In this document: positions 17,580 to 25,775 of the stretch, piece by piece
Layout of the letters: each line of letters starts with the position of its first letter
Numbering within the stretch: position 1 is the first letter of the stretch
From: Bacillus sp. HSf4
Lineage (GTDB): Bacteria; Bacillota; Bacilli; Bacillales; Bacillaceae
Length of the DNA stretch: 64,000 bases
Reading direction: 5' to 3'
Assembly (NCBI RefSeq): GCF_029537375.1
Contig: NZ_CP120679.1
Coordinates: forward strand, 3,267,501-3,331,500
Program-made: the position numbers and the translations under genes
The notes under the pieces: generated by a model
Databases searched by the model: none
Told to the model about the DNA's origin: nothing
The model's input: the letters and a program-made list of their open reading frames with translations, nothing else

Positions 17580-18497
17580 TTATTTTTTGACAGCATGAAT
17601 ATAGTGAATCGTTTCAAACGCTGACAGATCATCTTGTCGATCTTTAAAATAGCGTTTATCGATTTGCTCAGGAGATAAATGTTCATAAATCAGCAAACCG
17701 GATTGTTCCATCATCATCTCCATTTCACGATAGGAATAGCACGATTTCATCGGTTCTCCGCTTGCCGCAGCCATTTTCACCATATTCTCGACCCGGTTAT
17801 ACAATCCTTTTTCTTGAAACAGATTTTCGTCTGCATAATCAAAAACGATCGAGCTTCCGGAAGGGACTTCGTCCATTACACAACGCATGAGTCTGACCGT
17901 TTCTTCTTTGGTTAAATAATAAGAAACACCTAAAAAGCTAAAAAACGTTTTTTTGTTAACATGAAATCCCTTTTCAATGAGATCTTGAATGGAAAACGGT
18001 TTGGTGAAATCCAAAGGAATCAAATGAAGATAATCCGGGATTTTCACACGGGCTTGATCGAGCCTGTTTTGTTTAAACTCCTGTGTTGCAGGATAATCAA
18101 TTTCAAATATATCAATGGTGTCCTTCAATTCGGGATGTCGGAAGCAAAATGTATCTAAACCGGCTCCAAGAATCACATATTGTTTGACCCCCAATGTCAC
18201 TTCATGATGCAAGATGTTTTCGCAATAACTAGCACGCGCCAAAGGGGTGGGAGAAAGCTGCACGTGTGTCACCCATTTTAATATCTCTTCTTTATCCCCT
18301 TTAAGCTTTTGCGCTATGTCTTTGTTGAAAAACTGGATGCCTTGAATCAAATTCTCTTTGATGTCATGGCATTCTTGCGGAGACATCAATTGTTCAGCGA
18401 TATCGTCGTCAAAGATTTTAGGTTCGTCGTACTGATGATGATAAGCTCTGGCAAAAGCGGATATTAATGAAGTTAAACTGGATTCGTCTTTTTTCAT
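17580..18497 (-). CDS. SAM-dependent methyltransferase (YktD/TIGR00027-type family)
   Basis: 305 aa class I methyltransferase related to leucine-carboxyl and polyketide O-methyltransferases. SAM-site motifs are visible: VILGAGLDTFCFRH, DIFEIDYPATQEFKQNR, IPLDFTK and FSFLGVSYYLTKEETVRLM. Length matches B. subtilis YktD. The ATG at 18497 has AAGGAG 9 nt upstream; a longer frame to 18614 would run across the promoter and hairpin described separately. The substrate is unknown. A consensus promoter followed at once by an intrinsic terminator suggests attenuated expression. Confidence 0.85.
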   Translation of the reverse strand: MKKDESSLTSLISAFARAYHHQYDEPKIFDDDIAEQLMSPQECHDIKENLIQGIQFFNKDIAQKLKGDKEEILKWVTHVQLSPTPLARASYCENILHHEVTLGVKQYVILGAGLDTFCFRHPELKDTIDIFEIDYPATQEFKQNRLDQARVKIPDYLHLIPLDFTKPFSIQDLIEKGFHVNKKTFFSFLGVSYYLTKEETVRLMRCVMDEVPSGSSIVFDYADENLFQEKGLYNRVENMVKMAAASGEPMKSCYSYREMEMMMEQSGLLIYEHLSPEQIDKRYFKDRQDDLSAFETIHYIHAVKK

Positions 18498-18523
18498 GGA
18501 AAGCAACTCCTTCACTTTAGAGC

Positions 18524-18560
18524 AAAAAAATAGGATTCCCCCGGCCAGGAGAATCCTATT
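18524..18560 (-). terminator. intrinsic terminator in the methyltransferase leader
   Basis: Minus strand AATAGGATTC / GAATCCTATT (18551-18560 with 18529-18538), GC-rich loop, then seven T. It also lies 73 nt after the VanW gene stop, so it could be that gene's terminator, but a promoter reading into the methyltransferase lies upstream of it. Confidence 0.85.
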
Positions 18561-18585
18561 ATATAGCTTATATCCAAAATAGTAA

Positions 18586-18614
18586 ATTATAGCATAAATA
18601 AATTTTTTTGTCAA
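18586..18614 (-). promoter_or_regulatory. perfect-consensus sigma-A promoter before the leader terminator
   Basis: Minus strand TTGACA (18609-18614), 17-bp spacer, TATAAT (18586-18591). Predicted start near 18579 gives a leader of about 80 nt containing the terminator. Confidence 0.85.
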
Positions 18615-18632
18615 GTTTTTCGCAGGCAGCTT

Positions 18633-19547
18633 TCACGGTTCCTCCGTTTGGATTTCTTTTGGCAAGCTTGACGGGGCCTTCGGAACTTTACGCTCTTCAT
18701 TATTGATCACATCTGATGAGTAAAGCGTAACAATCATGCTTCCGCCATACCGTTTCGCCCGAATCAACACCGGCTGGTTGTATTTGTTTTGAAAGCGAAA
18801 GTCAGGACCGCCCCAGCTCACAGTGGCATCGCGTCCGGGCGGCACATAAGGAACCCGCCTGCTGTGTGAATAGCGCTGAACGATTCGCAATCCGGCGCGA
18901 TCGACGGCATTAAACAGGGTCGATGAGACCTGGCAAATTCCCCCGCCGACACCTTCGGACAACTCACCCTTGACGATGATCGGAGCGCGCATGTATCCCT
19001 TGCCTTGCGTTCTCATACCTACAACTTTGTTAAACGAGAATGTTTCATTCGGGAAGACAACGTGATTGTCAATGGCTTTTGCGGCAAGCGAAATATTGTG
19101 TGACCGGCTTTGATTGCTGGAATTAAAATAAGTCACATACTGGCCAATCTGCTGACTCCGGATGTGGGCAAGCAGTTCGCTGTCCACTTTTGGAAAAATG
19201 CTCAATTCAGGAGCTTCGATTTTGGAAGGGCCATGGCCGAAAAAATAGTCATAAAACTTTTCCTTAAACGCCTGCCGATACAGTCTGTAACCTATCTTTC
19301 CCGGGACGATTCTCCCCTGATCGTTGATCACAGCGTTTACGGGCTTGCGGGAAATCTTCTGATCAAGCCGATCGACAAATTGGCGATATTTTTCATCATC
19401 GATCAGCGGCGTACCTGGAAGCGCCGTCTTAAAGTCGGAACGATCGACAGTGGCAATCGTCTCTCCTTGCTGGGTAATCGTCAAGCTATCAGAATGATCG
19501 GCGGGCTGAGCCAACAACAAAAGGCCGGTAATCCATATATGTAACAT
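18633..19547 (-). CDS. VanW-family protein (YoaR-like)
   Basis: 304 aa exported protein, signal-like N-terminus (HIWITGLLLLAQPA). The C-terminal VanW domain (about residues 150-270) has the conserved NETFSFN, GEGVGGGICQVSSTLFNA-like and RRVPYVPPGRDATV segments, close to B. subtilis YoaR in length. VanW proteins occur in some vancomycin-resistance clusters and in many bacilli; biochemical role unknown, probably cell-envelope linked. The ATG at 19547 or the TTG just before it could be used; GGAGGTG precedes both. Confidence 0.85.
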   Translation of the reverse strand: MLHIWITGLLLLAQPADHSDSLTITQQGETIATVDRSDFKTALPGTPLIDDEKYRQFVDRLDQKISRKPVNAVINDQGRIVPGKIGYRLYRQAFKEKFYDYFFGHGPSKIEAPELSIFPKVDSELLAHIRSQQIGQYVTYFNSSNQSRSHNISLAAKAIDNHVVFPNETFSFNKVVGMRTQGKGYMRAPIIVKGELSEGVGGGICQVSSTLFNAVDRAGLRIVQRYSHSRRVPYVPPGRDATVSWGGPDFRFQNKYNQPVLIRAKRYGGSMIVTLYSSDVINNEERKVPKAPSSLPKEIQTEEP

Positions 19548-19710
19548 CAAGCGTGCACCTCCAATCGTTATGATGAACTATTGTCGCTCCTTTCATGTAT
19601 TTTTCCATGAGGAATGATATAAAATAGGGCAATTAAAAATTTTTCTTTTAACCCGCCTCAGAAAAGGGAATATTTAGTAATGATAACAAACCGCGAAATG
19701 AGGCCCTGTC

Positions 19711-20385
19711 ATGTTTGTTTTTGTCGCTAAATTGATCCTTTTATTTCTTATATTTATTTTGGCTGTTAAGCTCTTAGGGAAATCTGCACTGGCGCAGCTT
19801 ACCCCCTACGATTTCGGAGCGATTATCTTTTTAGCCTATTTGGCCTTTGCTCCCATTAAAATTAAAGGGGTTCACGAGGGAATCATCGGAATCGCTGTGA
19901 TCACGATCGTCCATCTGATCATTTCAAAATTAAGCTTATTCAATTGGCTGAACGACTTTATTATTGGGAAGCCGACGATTCTGATCAAGCACAGCAAAGT
20001 CATTTATTCAAATTTGAAAAAAAGCAGATATTCTTTGGCGGAACTTCTCTCGAATCTAAGGGCTTCAGGCTATCCTGATATTCAAGATATTGAGTATGCG
20101 ATCCTTGAGGCGAACGGGGAAATCAGCATTTTGCCAAAAAAGGATCTGATTCCGGTGACGCCGAAGGATTTGCATATCAAAACAGACTACAGCGGATTAC
20201 CGATTGCGCTCATTATCGAGGGAAAGGTTCAAAAGCATAATTTAACATTAATCAACAAAGACGAAGATTGGCTAAAGAAAGAACTGAAGGAAAAAGGGTA
20301 TGACAACATCCATGAGATTTTTTACGCCTCTGTCAGGGACACCGATCATTCATTAACGGTTAATATGATAAATGCCGATGACTAA
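19711..20385 (+). CDS. DUF421/YetF-family membrane protein
   Basis: 224 aa. Three N-terminal hydrophobic helices (about residues 1-75) are followed by the soluble YetF domain with the characteristic KPTILIKHSKVIYSNLKKSRYSLAELLSNLR and IEYAILEANGEISIL segments. GAGG lies 7 nt before the ATG. It converges on the spoVA2-type operon whose last gene also encodes a DUF421 protein, but the C-terminal extra domain is absent here. Function unknown; YetF proteins are implicated in spore membrane properties. Confidence 0.85.
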   Translation: MFVFVAKLILLFLIFILAVKLLGKSALAQLTPYDFGAIIFLAYLAFAPIKIKGVHEGIIGIAVITIVHLIISKLSLFNWLNDFIIGKPTILIKHSKVIYSNLKKSRYSLAELLSNLRASGYPDIQDIEYAILEANGEISILPKKDLIPVTPKDLHIKTDYSGLPIALIIEGKVQKHNLTLINKDEDWLKKELKEKGYDNIHEIFYASVRDTDHSLTVNMINADD

Positions 20386-20399
20386 AGCTAGACAAAACG

Positions 20400-21260
20400 T
20401 CAATCATGTAAGGCGGGATCCAGCTTTTTCAGCATATCTTTCAGTTTTTTTGCATTTTTGGCATACATCGCTTTCGCCGATGCTGAGTCAGTGGCAAGAG
20501 CGAACAATTCGAGATCAGCCTGGCATTTTTTAATCGTTGCCAATAGTAAAGGCTTTTCTTGAGGAGACGGAACTTTTATTTGATCATCATACAGATCCAC
20601 GCTCAGCTGCCCGTCAGAGTCGACTTGTCCAAGGTAGACGTTTTCCATCGCAACGCCTAATTTGTCAAGCTCTTCGTTGAGCCAACGGCGGTTTAGCCCG
20701 GCTACAGACAACGGTTCATCCAAAACTTCCCCGTCCATGATCACCGTTTGCGGCTCTTTCTCCGACTTGTAAGGCATCTGCAAATCCTTCATGGTAACCG
20801 GCCTGTGTTCTTTTTTTAGCAGCACATTTAAATCGCCGCTTTGCTCCAGGATGGCAAATTGCACCTCGGAGACGTTGAATACATTCTTTTTGCGCAGCAG
20901 TTCGAGGAGCTCGTCTGCCGAGTATTTTTCTTTTTTCAAATTATCTTCCATGATTTTTCCGTCTTTAATAAAAACCGTTCCGGTTCCTTCAAGAAAATCG
21001 CGGGCTTTTTTATTTTTTAAGGAAACCCACTCGACCAAAAAGGGGACGGAAGAGAAACATACAATCGCGATGATTGCGTTAATGATGCTTCTTTCAAGCC
21101 CCATGACGACTTCAGAGGTAATGCCTCCAATGGTGATGCCAGCGATATATTCAAACACCGAAAGCTCTGCCAACTGTTTCTTCCCTAACAATTTCGTCAT
21201 GAGAAACAGAACGATGACAAAAATAACCGAACGTACAATAATATCGAGCCACTCAGGCAC
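20400..21260 (-). CDS. 2Duf-type protein: DUF421 (YetF) fused to a DUF1657-like C-terminus
   Basis: 286 aa from a GTG at 21260 that has GGAGGG 6 nt upstream; an ATG 18 nt further out lacks a ribosome-binding site. Residues about 1-75 hold three transmembrane helices. Residues about 80-215 are the YetF domain (GTVFIKDGKIMEDNLKKEKYSADELLELLR). The last 60 or so resemble DUF1657 (LLLATIKKCQADLELFALATDSASAKAMY). In heat-resistant B. subtilis strains a protein of this architecture (2Duf) encoded in the mobile spoVA2 operon lowers spore inner-membrane fluidity and raises wet-heat resistance. Here it is the last gene of the same kind of operon. Confidence 0.85.
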   Translation of the reverse strand: MPEWLDIIVRSVIFVIVLFLMTKLLGKKQLAELSVFEYIAGITIGGITSEVVMGLERSIINAIIAIVCFSSVPFLVEWVSLKNKKARDFLEGTGTVFIKDGKIMEDNLKKEKYSADELLELLRKKNVFNVSEVQFAILEQSGDLNVLLKKEHRPVTMKDLQMPYKSEKEPQTVIMDGEVLDEPLSVAGLNRRWLNEELDKLGVAMENVYLGQVDSDGQLSVDLYDDQIKVPSPQEKPLLLATIKKCQADLELFALATDSASAKAMYAKNAKKLKDMLKKLDPALHD

Positions 21261-21292
21261 ATTCATCCCTCCTGCCATAAAATAAAACTAAA

Positions 21293-21499
21293 TCAGAAGC
21301 CTTTATATTGGTATTCCTCCCGCTCAAGCTCACCGACCCGCTTTTTCAAGTCTGATACCACTTCTTCGCTTACCATCATCGTTTCATGAAAAAGACGCTT
21401 CACATCTTCATCCTGGGATTTCTCCGCCAAAGCCGAAAGACCCGCTTCAACGCTCTTGAGACTGGCCAGGCATTGCTTCACTTGAGCTCCAACTGTCAT
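21293..21499 (-). CDS. DUF1657 protein of the spoVA2-type operon
   Basis: 68 aa, mostly helical (MTVGAQVKQCLASLKSVEAGL start, EYQYKGF end), the typical DUF1657 length and termini. AAGGAGG lies 12 nt before the ATG. It sits 16 nt after spoVAEb and before the 2Duf gene. Function unknown; such genes nearly always travel with spoVA2 clusters. Confidence 0.85.
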   Translation of the reverse strand: MTVGAQVKQCLASLKSVEAGLSALAEKSQDEDVKRLFHETMMVSEEVVSDLKKRVGELEREEYQYKGF

Positions 21500-21515
21500 A
21501 TTTTAAAAAACCTCC

Positions 21516-21866
21516 TTACCCTTTTGGTTTAAATAGAAGCGCGCCAATCAATCCGAAGATGATCGCAGCCGAAATTCCGGAACTCGTCACTTTAAACATT
21601 CCGGTGATGACACCGATCAAACCATACTGCTCCGCTTCTTCCATCGCTCCGTGAAAGAGCTGATTTCCGAAACTAACGATCGGCACGGTCGCTCCTGCTC
21701 CCGCAAAATCAATAAATGGTTCGTAAAGGCCAAACGCATCAAGCAATGCTCCCAGAACAACGAGGATCGACAGCGTGTGGGCGGGCGTCAGCTTAAAAAC
21801 ATCAAACATAATTTGCCCGATCACACAGATGAGGCCCCCGACTACAAAAGCCCAAAAAAATATCAC
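21516..21866 (-). CDS. spoVAEb: SpoVAEb, spore dipicolinate channel subunit
   Basis: 116 aa, four hydrophobic segments, SpoVAC/SpoVAEb family. With SpoVAC and SpoVAD it forms the channel that moves dipicolinic acid into and out of the spore core. The signature [19 protein letters not shown] matches the corresponding segment of SpoVAC. The GTG start follows the spoVAD stop directly and uses GGAGGTG located within the end of spoVAD, so translation is coupled. Confidence 0.93.
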   Translation of the reverse strand: MIFFWAFVVGGLICVIGQIMFDVFKLTPAHTLSILVVLGALLDAFGLYEPFIDFAGAGATVPIVSFGNQLFHGAMEEAEQYGLIGVITGMFKVTSSGISAAIIFGLIGALLFKPKG

Positions 21867-22880
21867 CTATTGTTCACCTCCGAACTCGATTGAGACAGCA
21901 TGAGCAATGCACGGAATCGTCTCCTTTTGCTGATATGACAATGGAGACAGCAGCGCTCCCGTCGCAACGACGAGAAGGCGCTTGATTTCGCCTTTTTTCA
22001 TCCGATTGAACAAATGCCCGTAGGCGACGGCTGCCGAACACCCCGCACCGCTTCCTCCGGCAAGAACGGGCTGTCCTTCCCTGTAAATCATCAAGCCGCA
22101 ATCCTGGAATTGCTTCTCATGAATCGGTGTTCCGTGTTTTTTGAATAAATCCAAAGCGATTTCCCTGCCGATATGTCCGAGATCACCGGTCGCGATGACG
22201 TCGTAATAGGAAGGATCAACACCGCGCTCTTTTAAATGGGTTTCAATCGTATCAACTGCCGCTGGAGCCATCGCACCGCCCATATTAAAAGGGTCTGTCA
22301 ATCCCATATCGACAATTCTGCCGATGGTAGCGGATGTGACAACAGGTCCATCCCCTTGATCTTTTAACAGCGCCGCACCGGCGGCGGTCACCGTCCATTG
22401 TGAAGTAGGAGGCTTTTGCGATCCGTACTCCGTTGGGTAACGGAACTGTTTTTCAACTGCCGCGTTATGGCTGGCGGCCCCTGTCAGCAAACAGTCGGCT
22501 CCCTTATGATTGATCAGAAAAGCAGCCAGAGCCAAGCCCTCCATTGACGTCGAACACGCGCCAAACAATCCAATGTAAGGCGCTCCCAATGTTTTGGTCG
22601 CAAAGCTGGTGGGTGTGATTTGATTGATCAAATCTCCGCCGAGAAAAAACTGGACCTGATCCTTTTGGATGTCCGCCTTTTTAACCGCCGCTTCACAGGC
22701 ATCTTCCAAAAGAACCTGCTGAGCTTTTTCAAACGAATCCTGATTCAGCCAGATATCGTTGTGAAGGAGATCGAAATCTTCCGGGATTTTACCGTTGCCT
22801 TCAAAAGGCCCCGCCGCCGTTCCCGTAGCGGCAATCACCGGTTTATTGTCAAAAATCCAAGTCTGGTGCCCTGAAAGCAT
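21867..22880 (-). CDS. spoVAD: SpoVAD, dipicolinate-binding thiolase-fold protein
   Basis: 337 aa protein with a ketoacyl-synthase/thiolase-like fold (GACSTSMEGLALAAFLI, GGSGAGCSAAVAYGHLF) that binds Ca-DPA at the inner spore membrane. Length matches SpoVAD proteins. The ATG at 22880 overlaps the spoVAC stop (TAATG), with GGGGGG upstream. Central gene of the operon. Confidence 0.95.
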   Translation of the reverse strand: MLSGHQTWIFDNKPVIAATGTAAGPFEGNGKIPEDFDLLHNDIWLNQDSFEKAQQVLLEDACEAAVKKADIQKDQVQFFLGGDLINQITPTSFATKTLGAPYIGLFGACSTSMEGLALAAFLINHKGADCLLTGAASHNAAVEKQFRYPTEYGSQKPPTSQWTVTAAGAALLKDQGDGPVVTSATIGRIVDMGLTDPFNMGGAMAPAAVDTIETHLKERGVDPSYYDVIATGDLGHIGREIALDLFKKHGTPIHEKQFQDCGLMIYREGQPVLAGGSGAGCSAAVAYGHLFNRMKKGEIKRLLVVATGALLSPLSYQQKETIPCIAHAVSIEFGGEQ

Positions 22881-23359
22881 TACAGTCCCCCCCACATGAT
22901 GAGGATCGTTTTGATCGTCGCAAAGACAAACGCGGAAAAAACGCCAAACATAATGACAGATCCAGCCAATTTGAACATATTGCCCCCTACACCAAGTACA
23001 AATCCTTCGGTCCGATGTTCAATTGCAGCGGAGATGACCGCATTTCCAAACCCGGTGACAGGAACGGCCGAACCTGCCCCGCCAAACTGTGCGATGCGGT
23101 CGTAAACCCCAAACCCCGTCAGCAGCATGGAGATGAATATCATCGTGGCCACCGTCGGATTCCCGGCCGTCAAAGTTGTGAAATTAAAAAAATACATGTA
23201 AAACGTTTGAATCGCTTGTCCGATTAAACAAATGATTCCTCCTGTTAAAAAGGCCTGCAGACAATTTTTCAAGACAGGCCGTTTGGCTTCCCTTGCTTTT
23301 GCGAATTGCTGATACTCCTGCATAACAGGCGTTAAATTTTTCTTTTTTTGATCAGCCAT
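22880..23359 (-). CDS. spoVAC: SpoVAC, mechanosensitive spore DPA channel subunit
   Basis: 159 aa with four to five hydrophobic segments and the family signature GGAGSAVPVTGFGNAVISAAIE. SpoVAC is the membrane-embedded channel for dipicolinate release at germination. AGAGGTGG precedes the ATG. Its stop overlaps the spoVAD start. Confidence 0.95.
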   Translation of the reverse strand: MADQKKKNLTPVMQEYQQFAKAREAKRPVLKNCLQAFLTGGIICLIGQAIQTFYMYFFNFTTLTAGNPTVATMIFISMLLTGFGVYDRIAQFGGAGSAVPVTGFGNAVISAAIEHRTEGFVLGVGGNMFKLAGSVIMFGVFSAFVFATIKTILIMWGGL

Positions 23360-23370
23360 TTGACCACCTC

Positions 23371-23838
23371 TTAAGGCTTTTCTTTCATCAATTTTTTGAT
23401 TTTCTCGATTCTTTTCTTCAGTTTTTTATCGCTCATTTTTTTGCTTTCAATTCTTTGTTCCAGTTTGTCTAACTCCCAAAAAATCTTTTGATCTGTCGAG
23501 ACTTCAATGCGGTAACCGGGAAAATGTTTTTTGAGCATGTCTTTCGACTGTTTCTCAATATCCTTCAGCCGAAAGCGGTCAAACTGTTCAACCTGAACGG
23601 CGAGGACGAGATCTTTGTCACGGCTCGCGCCCCTGACTTCAGTCACTTCTTCTTTTTTGAATAACAAGTCTTTCGCTTTGTTTGCAGCTGTTTGGTTCGT
23701 CGCCTCATTTCGGGCATTTACGTGCCGGACCGCCATCGACTGGTTTTGGTCGGCGGGATCGTCGGCATTTTGACAGCCGCTGGCGAAGAGTTGAGTAAGC
23801 AAAAAAAACCCAATCAGAACATACCTGGAAAAAACCAT
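23371..23838 (-). CDS. YhcN/YlaJ-family sporulation lipoprotein
   Basis: 155 aa with an N-terminal lipoprotein signal (hydrophobic core then FASGC, Cys near residue 22), a polar linker and a YhcN/YlaJ domain (VRHVNARNEATNQTAANKAKDLLF, VTEVRGASRDKDLVLAVQV). Such lipoproteins sit in the spore inner membrane and are encoded at the head of spoVA2-type operons. AAAGGGGAG lies about 10 nt before the ATG. Eleven nucleotides separate it from spoVAC. Confidence 0.88.
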   Translation of the reverse strand: MVFSRYVLIGFFLLTQLFASGCQNADDPADQNQSMAVRHVNARNEATNQTAANKAKDLLFKKEEVTEVRGASRDKDLVLAVQVEQFDRFRLKDIEKQSKDMLKKHFPGYRIEVSTDQKIFWELDKLEQRIESKKMSDKKLKKRIEKIKKLMKEKP

Positions 23839-23906
23839 CTGCGAGGCACTCCCCTTTCAAGAAAAAGGCTGGCTACAGCCTGTTTAACTTGATTGATAAC
23901 AGTCAT
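23814..23906 (-). pseudogene. vestigial DUF1657 gene at the head of the spoVA2-type operon
   Basis: A 30-codon frame with a strong GGAGG site begins MTVINQVKQAVASL. Ten of these 14 residues are identical to the start of the intact DUF1657 protein of the same operon. After residue 14 the frame runs into the ribosome-binding region and first codons of the lipoprotein gene in another frame and stops. It looks like an internal deletion that removed most of a first DUF1657 gene. Confidence 0.6.
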
Positions 23907-23950
23907 TTGTTTGCCTCCTTCACCTTTTTACAAAAACTGTATTTATCTTG

Positions 23951-23980
23951 TAGGTTGAATAACTTTGCCAACCATATACC
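23951..23980 (-). promoter_or_regulatory. candidate sigma-G (forespore) promoter of the spoVA2-type operon
   Basis: Minus strand GTATA (about 23975-23979), 17-bp spacer, CAACCTA (23951-23957), against a sigma-G pattern of roughly GNATA-N17/18-CATNNTA. The position just upstream of the operon suits forespore expression. Motif match is moderate. Confidence 0.4.
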
Positions 23981-23989
23981 ATCCAATAT

Positions 23990-24480
23990 TTTCAAAACCC
24001 GAAAAAATCACCCGTAAGCCAGGCAAAGCATATCATAGATAGGGAAGCAGCTTTAAAAGAATTGACAAAACATTCTTATCAAGCTAAAAGGCTTCATGCC
24101 GCATCTCTTTCACTCCTTCAGATATGTTATATAGACGCATAAAAAAGAGCTGCACCCGCTGCGGGCTCTTTTTTTCGAAAACACGCAGAATAAAAACGTT
24201 CATCGATGAGTATGCTTTTAGCAAGAACCTCTTTAGCGTTTTTGATACACCGGTTAAGCGATCGGTGTTTTTTTGTGCAATCTATCAAACTTTAGCAGGA
24301 AAAGAGAGCAACCCGGCTGCTATACCACATTGGCGGCATGCCTTTGCATCTAAATGTTTTATTTCATCATACAATTTGAAGAAATCTTTAGAAAAATGTA
24401 AATTTTCTTGCGATCAAATGAGGATTGAATATACACTTATGAATAAAGAAGCGCCTCACCACATTTCAGCAGTGAAGGAG
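23990..24480. other. intergenic region with a possible short RNA
   Basis: No convincing gene. An open frame on the plus strand (24124-24489) runs across a perfect terminator-like hairpin and has no ribosome-binding site. A TTGACA (about 24061) with weak -10 TAAAAG 17 bp later could make an RNA of about 80 nt ending at the hairpin at 24141-24175. Confidence 0.4.
24141..24175. terminator. bidirectional terminator-like hairpin without an obvious gene
   Basis: AAAAAAGAGC / GCTCTTTTTTT with inner CCGC/GCGG, A- and T-tracts on both sides. Confidence 0.75.
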
Positions 24481-24488
24481 GAAGAATG

Positions 24489-25175
24489 ATGGCGGTTGAA
24501 AATTACGGGGTTTTAAAAGGAATTGTGCATGATACGAAAAGAGAGGTCGATTTTGATACGCCCCATTACCAAGTAGATGTGATTGGAGAAGATGACAAAC
24601 ACTACAGGTGCGCCATTAATGTGATGTCGAGTTCAGCCGAATCCGAAGTGCTGTATTATGCGGACGATCAATTTAACGCCAGTGAAATCACCCATGTTCA
24701 AAACCTGCCGAATGGATACACTCCGATTCATGAAGATGAGACGAATCAACGAATTGCGCTTGATTATGTAAGAGGCAGCCTGTTCGATCCGACTAAAATG
24801 GTCCCTCTGCCCCATGAAGTGACTGGTGAACATAATGATTTGAATGATTTTATCGAAACATATATGAACAAAGCGAAAAACGAAAAAGCTTCGATTTATA
24901 TTTACGGCTCAAAATTCGGGCCGGAAAATAAAGAGGATAAAATATTTGGCTTCAAACCAACCAATGGTATGCACAATATCCATATGAATCAAGGGAATTC
25001 AGGGAGATGGAAAAAGGACAATGGCGTTTACCATGACGGCGGTATACTCATCCAATTTCGCGATCATTGGGTCGCGATTTTCCTAGCTTTTTTAACACAG
25101 TCATGGTGCACCGATAAACAAGGGAATTCCATCAGATTTTGTGCTTTTACAGAGCCTGATAAAGAGTTTGAATAA
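24489..25175 (+). CDS. DUF2278 protein, YukJ-like
   Basis: 228 aa soluble protein resembling B. subtilis YukJ. It starts YGVLKG, then shows conserved HYRCAINVMS, LDYVRG and MHNIHMNQGNSGRWKKDNGVYHDGGILI segments. A His/Asn-rich core and the fold suggest a nuclease-like or binding role, but function is unknown. The second of two adjacent ATG codons (24489) is better spaced from GGAGG. Single gene with its own terminator. Confidence 0.82.
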   Translation: MAVENYGVLKGIVHDTKREVDFDTPHYQVDVIGEDDKHYRCAINVMSSSAESEVLYYADDQFNASEITHVQNLPNGYTPIHEDETNQRIALDYVRGSLFDPTKMVPLPHEVTGEHNDLNDFIETYMNKAKNEKASIYIYGSKFGPENKEDKIFGFKPTNGMHNIHMNQGNSGRWKKDNGVYHDGGILIQFRDHWVAIFLAFLTQSWCTDKQGNSIRFCAFTEPDKEFE

Positions 25176-25231
25176 TAGCGCCTGTGACGGCGGACGGCAT
25201 TATTGACAAACATAGAATGAAAATCAATAAA

Positions 25232-25255
25232 AGACCACCGATATCGGTGGTTTTT
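25232..25255. terminator. terminator after the YukJ-like gene
   Basis: Perfect palindrome CCACCGATATCGGTGG followed by TTTTT on the plus strand and by a T-rich tract on the minus strand. Confidence 0.85.
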
Positions 25256-25432
25256 AGTTTTCATTCAATACAGCTACATTGCTGAATTCTTCTTCTAAAA
25301 TGGACACAATCTTTTGATAGGCGCCTGGTTCGTACCATTGCAGTAAATTCAATTGTTTATATATTTTTCTGATGCCCATCCTTTCCGTTCTTTTCCCTCT
25401 GCTGCCATCCCCCATAAAAAAGTCATCTATTG

Positions 25433-25725
25433 CTGCATGGTTTGTAACTTCTTTTAATGAAGCACTGGAATTAACAGGTCTTTCTCCCAAAAAGTTAAGC
25501 AAAGCAGCGAGGTTTAATCAAGTTCGATTAAGAATATTTTTCACTCCTGAAATAGACCTTCATGATTGTATGCACGAATTTGGCTATTATGACTATGCTC
25601 ATTTCTCAAAAGACTTTAAAGAATGCATCGGCCTGATTCCGAATGAATATAGAAACTGGATGTTAGAAAAAATGAATCGAGAACAACATAAACATGAAAA
25701 CGTCGTTTTTTTACAAGATGAATAA
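25433..25725 (+). pseudogene. truncated AraC-family regulator (C-terminal HTH part)
   Basis: The frame encodes the second half of an AraC-type DNA-binding domain: GLSPKKLSKAARFNQVRLRI, then FGYYDYAHFSKDFKECIGLIPNEYR, which is the hallmark second HTH. The N-terminal sensor region and first helices are missing, and no start codon with a ribosome-binding site is visible; upstream sequence in this frame is unrelated. The downstream VOC gene probably was its partner. Confidence 0.7.
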
Positions 25726-25775
25726 AACATATTTGATTACGATAGGAATTGATATTGATTGAAGGAGGATTTCTG

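Noticed and set aside
20791..21285. 164-codon plus-strand frame opposite the 2Duf gene
   Set aside because: Antisense shadow with no ribosome-binding site; the minus-strand gene has clear family motifs.
20400..23906. Mobile spoVA2 operon on a Tn1546-like transposon
   Set aside because: No terminal inverted repeats, transposase or resolvase genes are visible in the flanks.
24124..24489. 121-codon plus-strand frame
   Set aside because: No ribosome-binding site, crosses a perfect terminator hairpin, contains no recognisable motif, and ends at the ribosome-binding site of the YukJ-like gene.
25254..25502. 82-codon minus-strand frame as an intact gene
   Set aside because: Its first third is antisense to the AraC remnant and no start signal is visible; at best a fragment of unknown origin, so not listed as a gene.
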